Part shown: piece after piece, positions 5,800-12,272 of the stretch
Layout: every line of letters begins with the position of its first letter
Numbering within the stretch: the first letter of the stretch is position 1
From: an uncultured Anaerolineales bacterium
GTDB taxonomy: Bacteria; Chloroflexota; Anaerolineae; Anaerolineales; Villigracilaceae
Reading direction: 5' to 3'
Assembly (NCBI GenBank): GCA_937928015.1
Contig: CALFXA010000229.1
Span: forward strand, 1 to 13,133
DNA length: 13,133 nt
Made by a program: the position numbers and the translations under genes
The notes under the pieces: model-generated
What the model was told of the DNA's origin: nothing
Seen by the model: only the letters and a program-made list of their open reading frames with translations
Database searches by the model: none

Positions 5800-5814
5800 A
5801 TTAAGTTATATAAT
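5787..5814 (+). promoter_or_regulatory. Consensus promoter of the 5883-8728 operon
   Basis: TTGACA (5787-5792) and TATAAT (5809-5814), with a 16-base spacer, match the sigma-70 consensus perfectly. Transcription should begin near 5821, about 60 bases before the first gene. This is the strongest promoter visible in the window and suggests either high constitutive expression or tight repression through the overlapping inverted repeat. Confidence 0.88.
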
Positions 5815-5882
5815 GTTTTCATAATACAGTTTAGAACTTAAAGATAATCAAGTTGGTTTTGAGCTTTTGAAAGGAGCGCGAC

Positions 5883-6116
5883 ATGGAAAGCCTGCAATTG
5901 GAAGTAATGGCTGAAGAACGACGACAACTTTTGATCCGCACCATGCACCAGGTCCGCCTGGAGGCTGAAGGGATGCCCTTCCGTCTGGGCTGGTTCGCGC
6001 GGACCATGCTGACGGTCGGCCAGTGGATGATCGTCTTCGGCGAAGGCCTGCGTCAGCGGTACGACCGGGCTCGGGTCGAGGCGCATCCTGTCCGCCGTAC
6101 GCTTTCGATGAATTAA
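5883..6116 (+). CDS. Hypothetical 77-residue protein, first gene of the operon
   Basis: I do not recognise this protein. It begins MESLQLEVMAEERRQLL, which suggests an amphipathic, charged helix. A more hydrophobic stretch follows (about 36-55, GWFARTMLTVGQWMIVFGEG), and the tail is arginine-rich (LRQRYDRARVEAHPVRR). There are no cysteines or repeats. The middle stretch is only moderately hydrophobic, so the protein may be peripheral to the membrane rather than clearly spanning it. Start ATG 5883 has AAGGAG at 5871-5876, six bases away, directly downstream of the consensus promoter. Position and spacing argue that it is real. Function is unknown. It lacks the SHOCT-like module shared by the next four genes. 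Confidence 0.75.
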   Translation: MESLQLEVMAEERRQLLIRTMHQVRLEAEGMPFRLGWFARTMLTVGQWMIVFGEGLRQRYDRARVEAHPVRRTLSMN

Positions 6117-6176
6117 CGCTGATTGTACCTGACACGAGTGTAGCCTACCAAGTCCATTCCACCCGGAGAGAACGCC

Positions 6177-6563
6177 ATGTACCCTGCCTTGAACCGATGT
6201 CCCGTCTGTAAATCTGAATTGACCGTTACCCGTCTGCAATGCTTCACTTGCGACACCGCCATCGAGGGCCGCTTCACCAGCGGACAGTTTGCCAACCTGT
6301 CGCCCGAACAGGTCGAGTTCATCGTCACGTTCGTGCGCTGCGAGGGCAAGATCAACCGCATGGAGCAGGAGATCGGCCTGTCGTATCCCACCATCCGCAA
6401 CCGCTTGCATGAGGTGATCCGCGCGCTGGGCTTCGAGCCCGGCAAGGACGAGGCACCCGCCGAGGTGACCGAGGGTCAGCGCCGTTCGATCCTCGATGAC
6501 CTGAACGCGGGCAAGATCACGGCCGATGCGGCCATGCGCATGCTGCGTGGCGAGGAGGAGTAG
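6177..6563 (+). CDS. DUF2089 family zinc-ribbon/HTH protein
   Basis: This 128-residue protein has the DUF2089 architecture. An N-terminal zinc ribbon carries Cys8/Cys11 and Cys22/Cys25 (CPVCKSEL and CFTC). A helix-turn-helix region follows (about 42-86) with LSYPTIRNRLHEVIRALGF, resembling DNA-binding segments. The C-terminal helical module (about 99-126) contains QRRSILDDLNAGKITADAA. Members are thought to be transcriptional regulators, but no target is established here. It is the likely DNA-binding component of the operon. The Shine-Dalgarno GGAGAG (6165-6170) precedes ATG 6177. The stop is two bases before the next ATG, indicating tight coupling. Confidence 0.85.
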   Translation: MYPALNRCPVCKSELTVTRLQCFTCDTAIEGRFTSGQFANLSPEQVEFIVTFVRCEGKINRMEQEIGLSYPTIRNRLHEVIRALGFEPGKDEAPAEVTEGQRRSILDDLNAGKITADAAMRMLRGEEE

Positions 6564-6565
6564 CC

Positions 6566-7681
6566 ATGAACCGCACCATTTCCACGGGGCCCAACCCCCG
6601 TATCGTGGTCGAGTCAGTCGGCGGCGACCTGAGCGTCGTCGGATGGGAAGGGGAGGACGTCCTCCTCAAGGGTGACGAGGATGAAATCCGCTTCAACCAA
6701 AACGGCGACCTGGTGACCGTTTCTTCGGCTGATGACCTGTCCCTGAGGATTCCCCGCAACGCCCAACTGCGGGTCGATACCGTGGGCGGCGACATGTCGC
6801 TGCGCGGCGTCATTGGCGGGGTCGAGCTGGCGAACATCGGCGGCGACCTCTCGGTGCGCGATGTGGGCATGATCGCCATCGATAACGTCCAGTCCGATTT
6901 CAGCCTGCGCGGAGCGCGTGGCAATCTGTCCGTGAAGAATGTCGCGGGCGATGCCTCGGTGCGCGACGTGGAGGGTAACGTCAGCCTCTCGGTCGGCGAT
7001 GACCTGGCGTTGCGCAATGTGGTGGGTGGAAACATCTCCGCCAATGTGGGCGAGGACGTGGTGCTCTACCTAACGCTCGACGCCGGGCAGGCTGTGAGTG
7101 TGACGGCGGGCGACGATATTTTATTGGTAATGGCGCCGCAGTCCAATGCGACCGTGTCGATGAGCGCGGACGAGATCGAGGTCGAATGGCCCGGCGTGGA
7201 GAACGTCGAGGACCAGACCTCGTACGTGTTGACCGTGGGCAACGGCTCGGCGGTGGTCAGCCTGAATGCGGGCAGCGATATCCGCGTGACGGGCGAGAGT
7301 GGCGCGGGCGAGTCGGCGGAGGAACACGGCAACTTTGCAGGCATGATGTTCGACTGGTCCAGTTTCGGCGACCAGCTCAACGAACGTGTCAACCGCCGCC
7401 TGGAAGAGGCCGCGCGCCGCGCCGAGGAAGCCAGTCGCCGAGCCGCCCAGCAGGCCGAGCGCGCCGCGCGCCGCGCCGAAGCGCGGGTCCGCGGGCGGGC
7501 CAAGGTGGGGCGCTGGAACTGGAACATCGAGCCTGGATCGTTCCCTCCGCCGCCTCCGCCCCCGCCGCGTGATCCCGTTTCGGAGGAGGAACGCGTGGCA
7601 ATCCTCAAGATGCTGGCGGAGAAGAAGATCACCGCCGATGAAGCCGATGCTTTGCTGGCCGCGCTGGAAGGAGGCTCGTAA
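6566..7681 (+). CDS. DUF4097-like beta-repeat protein with C-terminal SHOCT-like module
   Basis: This 371-residue protein has three parts. Residues about 10-245 are glycine/aspartate/valine-rich repeats of the form VGGDLSV or VAGDASVRDV, spaced about 18-22 residues apart and reading like a beta-solenoid of the DUF4097 (YvlB/LiaX) type. Residues about 268-312 are an arginine/alanine/glutamate-rich probable coiled coil (RRLEEAARRAEEASRRAA). After eight consecutive prolines (327-334) comes the SHOCT-like module (about 339-369). There is no signal peptide or transmembrane helix, so it is probably cytoplasmic. YvlB/LiaX proteins carry this module at the N terminus, so the order here is reversed. 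It is coupled to both neighbours: 2 bases from the previous stop and a 1-base overlap with the next start. Confidence 0.8.
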   Translation: MNRTISTGPNPRIVVESVGGDLSVVGWEGEDVLLKGDEDEIRFNQNGDLVTVSSADDLSLRIPRNAQLRVDTVGGDMSLRGVIGGVELANIGGDLSVRDVGMIAIDNVQSDFSLRGARGNLSVKNVAGDASVRDVEGNVSLSVGDDLALRNVVGGNISANVGEDVVLYLTLDAGQAVSVTAGDDILLVMAPQSNATVSMSADEIEVEWPGVENVEDQTSYVLTVGNGSAVVSLNAGSDIRVTGESGAGESAEEHGNFAGMMFDWSSFGDQLNERVNRRLEEAARRAEEASRRAAQQAERAARRAEARVRGRAKVGRWNWNIEPGSFPPPPPPPPRDPVSEEERVAILKMLAEKKITADEADALLAALEGGS

Positions 7682-8325
7682 TGTCCTCGGAAGAACGCAG
7701 ACAAATCCTTGCGATGGTGGAGGCTGGCAAGATCTCCGCTGAGGAGGCGCTGTCTCTCATCAAGGAATTGGAACAGGACTCCGCCGAAGCGGAGTCCGCG
7801 CCCTATGAAGCGGAAGCAGGCGCGGCCCCGGAAACGGGCTCGGGGACCTCATCCCCGAACTCGGCCCCTGAGCTCGAGCGGACCGCCGCCAAGGCCCGCA
7901 GCCTGTGGCAGATCCCGTTATGGATCGGGGTGGGCGTCACGGTGCTGAGCGCGCTCGGCATGTATGCGGTGATGCAGAACGCTGGCATGAATTTCTGGTT
8001 TTATTGTTTGATGATGCCGCTGTTCCTGGGTGTGGCGGTGATTGCCCTGGCTGGCTGGAGCCGCACGGCGCACTGGCTGTTCGTTAATGTGGACCGCTCG
8101 CGCTCGGAGGACGGCCCAAGGCGTATCTTCCTCGGCTTCCCGCTCCCGCTCGGGCTGGCAAGCTGGTTCCTGCGCATCTTTGGGCACCGCATCGAAGGCC
8201 TGAAGGAGAACGACGTAAACGGGATGATGCAGGCCATCTCGATGGTTCAGACAGTTCACGAGCCGTTGATCGTCAATGTGGACGACAGCGAAGACGGCGA
8301 ACGTGTGCAAGTGTACATCGGTTAG
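7681..8325 (+). CDS. Two-TM membrane protein with N-terminal SHOCT-like module
   Basis: This 214-residue protein starts with the SHOCT-like helical module (residues 4-32, ERRQILAMVEAGKISAEEA). An acidic, low-complexity linker (33-70) follows, then two predicted transmembrane helices (about 78-98 and 105-126). The cytoplasmic C-terminal domain (131-214) ends VNVDDSEDGERVQVYIG. That domain is related to the C-terminal domain of the next protein. The start overlaps the upstream stop in TAATG, so translation is coupled. It could anchor the soluble SHOCT-module proteins to the membrane, but no function is established. Confidence 0.78.
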   Translation: MSSEERRQILAMVEAGKISAEEALSLIKELEQDSAEAESAPYEAEAGAAPETGSGTSSPNSAPELERTAAKARSLWQIPLWIGVGVTVLSALGMYAVMQNAGMNFWFYCLMMPLFLGVAVIALAGWSRTAHWLFVNVDRSRSEDGPRRIFLGFPLPLGLASWFLRIFGHRIEGLKENDVNGMMQAISMVQTVHEPLIVNVDDSEDGERVQVYIG

Positions 8326-8335
8326 GAGGCACAAC

Positions 8336-8728
8336 ATGACAAGCGTTGAAGAGCGAATGAAGATTTTGAAGATGATCGAAGAGGGAAAGATCAGCGCGGA
8401 GGAAGGCGCCAAATTGCTGGCCGCCTTGCGTGATGGCGGCCGCCGCGGACCCGGCGTCCCGACCCCGCCGCGCCCGCCCGGGGCGCCTGGCGCGCGCTGG
8501 CTGCGCATCCGCGTGACGGATACCACCACGGGCCGCTCGAAAGCCTCGGTGCAGATTCCGTTGGCGCTGGTGGATGCGGGCATGAAGATCGGCGCGCATT
8601 TCGCCCCCGAGGTCGAGGGCGTCGACATGTCCAATGTGATGGAAGCCATCCGCTCGGGCATGACCGGCAAGATCATCGACGTCACCGACGAAGAGGACGG
8701 CGAGCACGTGGAGATCTTCGTAGAGTAG
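8336..8728 (+). CDS. Small SHOCT-like module protein, paralogue of the preceding protein's soluble part
   Basis: This 130-residue soluble protein has an N-terminal SHOCT-like module (residues 5-32, ERMKILKMIEEGKISAEEG). A proline/glycine/arginine linker (33-53) leads to a C-terminal domain (54-130) beginning RWLRIRVTDTTTGRSKASVQ and ending DEEDGEHVEIFVE. This domain aligns with that of the preceding membrane protein, suggesting duplication followed by loss or gain of the membrane segment. The start at ATG 8336 is chosen over an upstream ATG at 8276 because AGGAGG (8324-8329) lies six bases before it and overlaps the upstream stop. It is the last gene of the operon. Function is unknown. Confidence 0.8.
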   Translation: MTSVEERMKILKMIEEGKISAEEGAKLLAALRDGGRRGPGVPTPPRPPGAPGARWLRIRVTDTTTGRSKASVQIPLALVDAGMKIGAHFAPEVEGVDMSNVMEAIRSGMTGKIIDVTDEEDGEHVEIFVE

Positions 8729-8735
8729 GTGGTAT

Positions 8736-8841
8736 CACGACCCCTGGTCGTGTTCCCTGCGAGGCCGCGAGGTGTGTAGGAGCATTTCGCGGCCTCAATG
8801 TTTAATCCCACGGCGTGGGGGTGCGAAACCCCTCCGTGGGA
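8736..8841 (+). promoter_or_regulatory. Three-hairpin intergenic region upstream of the MFS gene
   Basis: The 174-base gap holds three strong inverted repeats. Hairpin 1 is CACGACC/GGTCGTG (8736-8752, 3-base loop). Hairpin 2 is GAGGCCGCGA/TCGCGGCCTC (8761-8796, 16-base loop). Hairpin 3 has outer arms TCCCACGG/CCGTGGGA (8806-8841) with an inner GGGGT/ACCCC stem. None has a proper T-run, so they are not classic terminators. A CCTCCA at 8848-8853 is complementary to TGGAGG (8892-8897), the MFS ribosome-binding site. They could form a 3' protective structure for the upstream operon or a regulatory leader for the transporter. Confidence 0.55.
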
Positions 8842-8902
8842 GGGCCCCCTCCACCCTGTGTGCGTGATACCCTTGCGCTCGACTCAATACTTGGAGGTGT
8901 TT

Positions 8903-10249
8903 GTGCAGCGTGTCCACCGCTTTTCCGGGATGACCGGCTTTACCATCGTCTGGCTGGGACAGATCGTCTCGGTGCTGGCCAGCATGATGACGCAATTTGC
9001 CCTAACCATCTGGGTCTTCGAGAAGACGGGCAGTGTCACCGCTCTGGGGTTGGTGCAGGTCTTCTTCATCACGCCGTTTTTGTTGCTGTCGCCCATTGCG
9101 GGCGTGATGGTGGACCGTCATAACCGTAAGCTGATGATGGCAGTCAGCGATCTGGCCAGCGGGGTGGGGACTCTGGCGATCCTGGCGCTTCAAGCGATGG
9201 GGATGTTGCAAATCTGGCATCTGTATGCGGCGGCGGTCTTCAACGGACTGGGCAACACCTTCCAATGGCCTGCCTATTCGGCGGCCATCAGCACGATGGT
9301 GCCGAAGGAACAGTACAGCCGCGCCAACGGGATGATGTCGCTGATCGACTCCGGGCCCGGAGTGTTCGCTCCGCTGCTGGCGGGAGCCTTGCTCCCCTTC
9401 ATCGGCCTGACGGGCATCCTAACCTTCGACGTGGTCACGTTCATTCTGGCGATTGCGGCTTTGATGATCGTGGTCGTGCCGCCGCCCGCTCGCACCGAGG
9501 ACGGAGCGAAAGGGGCGGGCAGCCTGTGGCAGGAATCCCTGTTCGGGTTCAGGTACATCTTCGAGCGGCCCAGCCTATTGGGGTTGCAATTCATCTTTCT
9601 GTTTGGCAACCTGTTTGCAGGCATCAGCGGGACGCTGCTCGCGCCGATGATCCTTTCGCGTACGGGCAACGACAGCGTCAGCCTGGGCTTCGTCCAGAGT
9701 GCGGGCGCCATTGGCGGGGTGGTGGGTGGAATCCTGTTCAGCGTGTGGGGCGGATTCAAGCGCCGCGTTCACGGGGTGCTGCTTGGATTTACCATCTCTA
9801 GTTTTTTCATGGCCCTGTTGGTTGGCGTAGGCCGCAGCCTGCCGTTCTGGGTCGTGCCGATGTTCATCGGGATGGTGTCGGTGCCGATGGTCGGCGCCTC
9901 GAACCAGACCATCTGGCAGTCGAAGGTTCCGCCCGATGTACAGGGACGCGTCTTCTCGGCGCGGCGGTTGATTGCCTGGCTGACCAATCCCATCACGCCC
10001 ATCCTGGCGGGGACGCTGGCCGATTACTGGCTCGAACCTGCCATGCGCGTCCCCGGCGGATTTTCGTCCGTTTTCGAAAGCTGGGTCGGCACGGGACCTG
10101 GAGCGGGCATGGCCCTGCTGACGGTCTTCTGCGGCCTGGGCGGGATGCTGGTCGGCCTGAGCGGCTACTTCATCCCCGCCATCCGCAACGCGGAAACGTC
10201 CCTGCCCGACCATGACGAACTCCCTGCGGCCGAACCCGCCGTTGCCTGA
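8903..10249 (+). CDS. MFS family efflux transporter (MFS_3-like)
   Basis: This 448-residue, roughly 12-helix major facilitator protein begins MQRVHRFSGMTGFTIVWLGQ. The cytoplasmic loop 2-3 motif A appears as GVMVDRHNRKLMM (about 67-79), typical of proton-driven exporters. Residues such as TQFALTIWVFEKTGSVTALG place it with the EntS/macrolide-efflux-like branch; the substrate is unknown. The frame is open back to ATG 8798, but GTG 8903 is preferred. It has GGAGG (8893-8897) five bases upstream and gives the normal N terminus, whereas the upstream extension is proline-rich and runs through the hairpin region. It could be transcribed from the upstream operon by read-through. Confidence 0.9.
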   Translation: MQRVHRFSGMTGFTIVWLGQIVSVLASMMTQFALTIWVFEKTGSVTALGLVQVFFITPFLLLSPIAGVMVDRHNRKLMMAVSDLASGVGTLAILALQAMGMLQIWHLYAAAVFNGLGNTFQWPAYSAAISTMVPKEQYSRANGMMSLIDSGPGVFAPLLAGALLPFIGLTGILTFDVVTFILAIAALMIVVVPPPARTEDGAKGAGSLWQESLFGFRYIFERPSLLGLQFIFLFGNLFAGISGTLLAPMILSRTGNDSVSLGFVQSAGAIGGVVGGILFSVWGGFKRRVHGVLLGFTISSFFMALLVGVGRSLPFWVVPMFIGMVSVPMVGASNQTIWQSKVPPDVQGRVFSARRLIAWLTNPITPILAGTLADYWLEPAMRVPGGFSSVFESWVGTGPGAGMALLTVFCGLGGMLVGLSGYFIPAIRNAETSLPDHDELPAAEPAVA

Positions 10250-10255
10250 CCTGCC

Positions 10256-10282
10256 AAGCCCCGAAATTTTCGGGGCTTTTTT
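10256..10282 (+). terminator. Intrinsic terminator after the MFS gene
   Basis: Arms AAGCCCCGA (10256-10264) and TCGGGGCTT (10270-10278) enclose a 5-base loop and are followed by a T-run (10277-10282). It lies 7 bases after the transporter stop codon and separates it from the protease gene. Confidence 0.92.
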
Positions 10283-10305
10283 ATCCTCCGTTCAGGATTA
10301 AGCGA

Positions 10306-10311
10306 TACAAT
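10306..10311 (+). promoter_or_regulatory. Possible -10 box for the M48 protease gene
   Basis: TACAAT (10306-10311) lies about 30 bases before the ATG at 10341 and follows the terminator of the previous gene, so a promoter is needed around here. No convincing -35 box is seen at the expected distance. Confidence 0.35.
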
Positions 10312-10340
10312 CTCAAATCAAATCTGAAATCGGACATCCC

Positions 10341-11462
10341 ATGACCACACTTGATCCTGAAAAACAAAGACAGGCCAAAGAATATTCCCGCATCAACCGC
10401 CGTTTGTGGCTGGCAGACACGGCCTTTAGTGCACTGTATGCCCTGGCCTGGTTATTCCTGGGCTGGAGTGCCGCCGTCCGCCACTGGCTGACCGGCTTTG
10501 CCGCCAACGAATGGATTCTCGTCCCGCTGTACGTGGCCGTCTTCGGCGGCATCTATTTTGTAATCAACCTGCCGCTCGGCTACTACAGCGGATTCGTCCT
10601 GCCGCATCGCTTCGGCCAGTCGAATCAGTCGCTCAAGGATTGGATCGTGGACGAGCTGAAAGGGATCGCCATCGGCGCGCCCATTGGGCTGATCCTGCTC
10701 GAACTGCTTTATCTGGCCCTGCGGCTGACGGGGTCCGCGTGGTGGCTGTGGGTGGCGGGCGGATTGCTGGTCTTCAATGTGCTGCTCTCGAACCTGGCGC
10801 CCGTGCTGATCATGCCGCTCTTCAACAAGTATGTTCCGCTGGGCGAAGAGCATAAGGAACTGGAAGAACGTCTGCTGCGGCTGGCGGAGCGAGCCAATAC
10901 CAGGGTCAAAGGCGTGTTCAAATTCGACATGTCCAAACGGACCAAGGCCGCCAACGCCGCGCTGACGGGCCTCGGCAGCACACGCCGCATCATCCTGGGC
11001 GACACGCTCATCGACGAATTCACCCCCGACGAGATCGAGACTGTGCTGGCCCACGAGTTGGGACATCAGGTCCACAAGGACATCCTGTTCCTCATCACCA
11101 CGGGCACGCTGACTACAGCGTTGGGTCTATATCTGGCGTCGCTATTCATGAACTTCGCCGTCGGATATTTTTCCTTCCAGTCCGTGGCGGACGTGGCCGC
11201 CTTCCCCGCCTTCATGCTCATCTTGAGCATCTACGGCTTGTTGACCCAGCCGCTCAGTAATGCCCTCTCGCGTTGGCGTGAGAACGTGGCCGATGACTAT
11301 GCTCTGGAGTCGACGGGAAAAGGCGAGGCATTTGCCTCCGCATTCACGCGGCTGGCGAATCAAAACCTGGGTGAGATCGACCCCGAGAAGTGGGTGGTCT
11401 TCATGTTCTACTCGCATCCGCCGCTGGGCGAGCGCATCGAGAAGGCCAAACGATACGCGTAA
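10341..11462 (+). CDS. M48 family membrane metalloprotease (Ste24/CAAX protease-like)
   Basis: This 373-residue integral membrane zinc protease resembles Ste24. The N-terminal half contains several transmembrane helices (about 25-45, 58-80, 108-130, 133-160), matching the M48 N-terminal membrane domain. The zinc site HELGH is at 238-242, with His238, Glu239 and His242. The third ligand is Glu314 in RWRENVADDYA, within the ExxxD pattern. The segment FDMSKRTKAANAALTG (about 195-210) is the characteristic Ste24-like substrate-cleft strand. Further helices follow at about 252-275 and 287-305. In bacteria such proteins are thought to take part in membrane protein quality control; CAAX substrates are not expected. 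There is no clear Shine-Dalgarno before the ATG at 10341. Confidence 0.92.
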   Translation: MTTLDPEKQRQAKEYSRINRRLWLADTAFSALYALAWLFLGWSAAVRHWLTGFAANEWILVPLYVAVFGGIYFVINLPLGYYSGFVLPHRFGQSNQSLKDWIVDELKGIAIGAPIGLILLELLYLALRLTGSAWWLWVAGGLLVFNVLLSNLAPVLIMPLFNKYVPLGEEHKELEERLLRLAERANTRVKGVFKFDMSKRTKAANAALTGLGSTRRIILGDTLIDEFTPDEIETVLAHELGHQVHKDILFLITTGTLTTALGLYLASLFMNFAVGYFSFQSVADVAAFPAFMLILSIYGLLTQPLSNALSRWRENVADDYALESTGKGEAFASAFTRLANQNLGEIDPEKWVVFMFYSHPPLGERIEKAKRYA

Positions 11463-11466
11463 AAAG

Positions 11467-11500
11467 TTGCGGCGGAGGTTCACTCCGCCGCAATTGTTTT
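11467..11500. terminator. Bidirectional terminator between the protease and SDR genes
   Basis: Perfect 11-bp arms TTGCGGCGGAG (11467-11477) and CTCCGCCGCAA (11483-11493) enclose loop GTTCA. TTGTTTT follows on the plus strand, and on the minus strand the left-hand A-run gives CTTTTT. It lies between two convergent genes, with the T-side overlapping the SDR stop codon, so it can end both transcripts. Confidence 0.92.
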
Positions 11501-12269
11501 ATGCTGATCTTTCTTTTCTTCGCAACAATAGGGGACCGAGGCGATCCTCCAGCCAGCCGAAGCTCAACTCGAACCACGGCGTGACCCCCAGCCACCACGG
11601 CACGTAGATGACTCGCCGTGGATGGCGAATCAGCCGCTGGATGCGTTCCGCAACATAATCCGCGCTGACGCCTATCCGCTCGGTGGGGACGTGTCCGCCG
11701 TTCTCCCGTCCCAGGGCCGATTCGCAAAACTCCGTACGGACAGGTCCCGCCCGCACCACGCTGACATTCACTCCCGTGCCGCGAGACTCGCGGTGTAGCG
11801 CGGTGGTGAAGGCATCCAGGAAGGACTTGGTGGCGGCGTACAGCGCGATTCCCTGGCTGGGAATGCTGCCCGATACCGACCCAACGTTGATGATGTGACC
11901 GTGTTTCCGCGCAAGCATGCCAGGCAGGAACAGGCGGGTCAAGTGGACAGTGGCCTCCACGTTGACATGCAGCATCTCGCGGACCGTCTCCCACGGCATC
12001 TTCGAGAAGTAGCCGTACCAGCCAAAGCCTGCATTGTTGATTAGCACGTCCGTTTCGCGGATTTGTTCAAAGATGCGCACACGCTCCACCTCGGAACTCA
12101 AATCGGCGGCGAGAACCTCGGCGTTTCCGATCTCCGCTTGCAGCCCCAGCAGACGCTCCAGCCGCCGTGCCACGAGGATGACCCGCCAGCCTGCGGCGGC
12201 GAGTCGGCGCGCGGTGGAAGCCCCGATTCCGCTCGAAGCGCCCGTGACAACAGCGGTCCCGACCTTCAT
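11499..12269 (-). CDS. Short-chain dehydrogenase/reductase (SDR)
   Basis: This 256-residue classical-type SDR has the Rossmann NAD(P)-binding motif TGASSGIG at 9-16. The strand-4 motif NNAG is at 78-81. The catalytic residues are Asn103, Ser131, Tyr144 and Lys148 (YAATK), with the usual 13-residue Ser-Tyr spacing. Arg residues after the second strand (VARRLERL, about 33-40) suggest NADP(H) preference. The C-terminal part (about 225-245, PWWLGVTPWFELSFGWLEDR) is hydrophobic and may be membrane-associated or shape the substrate pocket. The substrate is unknown. The start lies 3 bases after the degV stop, with no good Shine-Dalgarno, so translational coupling with degV is likely. Confidence 0.93.
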   Translation of the reverse strand: MKVGTAVVTGASSGIGASTARRLAAAGWRVILVARRLERLLGLQAEIGNAEVLAADLSSEVERVRIFEQIRETDVLINNAGFGWYGYFSKMPWETVREMLHVNVEATVHLTRLFLPGMLARKHGHIINVGSVSGSIPSQGIALYAATKSFLDAFTTALHRESRGTGVNVSVVRAGPVRTEFCESALGRENGGHVPTERIGVSADYVAERIQRLIRHPRRVIYVPWWLGVTPWFELSFGWLEDRLGPLLLRRKERSA

Positions 12270-12272
12270 CTT

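Noticed and set aside
7381..7500. Repeated GCC/CGC-rich tract in the DUF4097-like gene as a nucleotide repeat element
   Set aside because: It is explained by the alanine/arginine/glutamate coiled-coil coding sequence in a GC-rich genome.
8276..8335. Upstream ATG extension of the small module protein
   Set aside because: It would overlap the preceding gene by 50 bases and lacks a good ribosome-binding site, while ATG 8336 has AGGAGG six bases upstream.
8798..8902. Upstream ATG extension of the MFS transporter
   Set aside because: It has no ribosome-binding site, the added residues are proline-rich and pass through hairpin DNA, and GTG 8903 has GGAGG at the right distance and gives the normal family N terminus.
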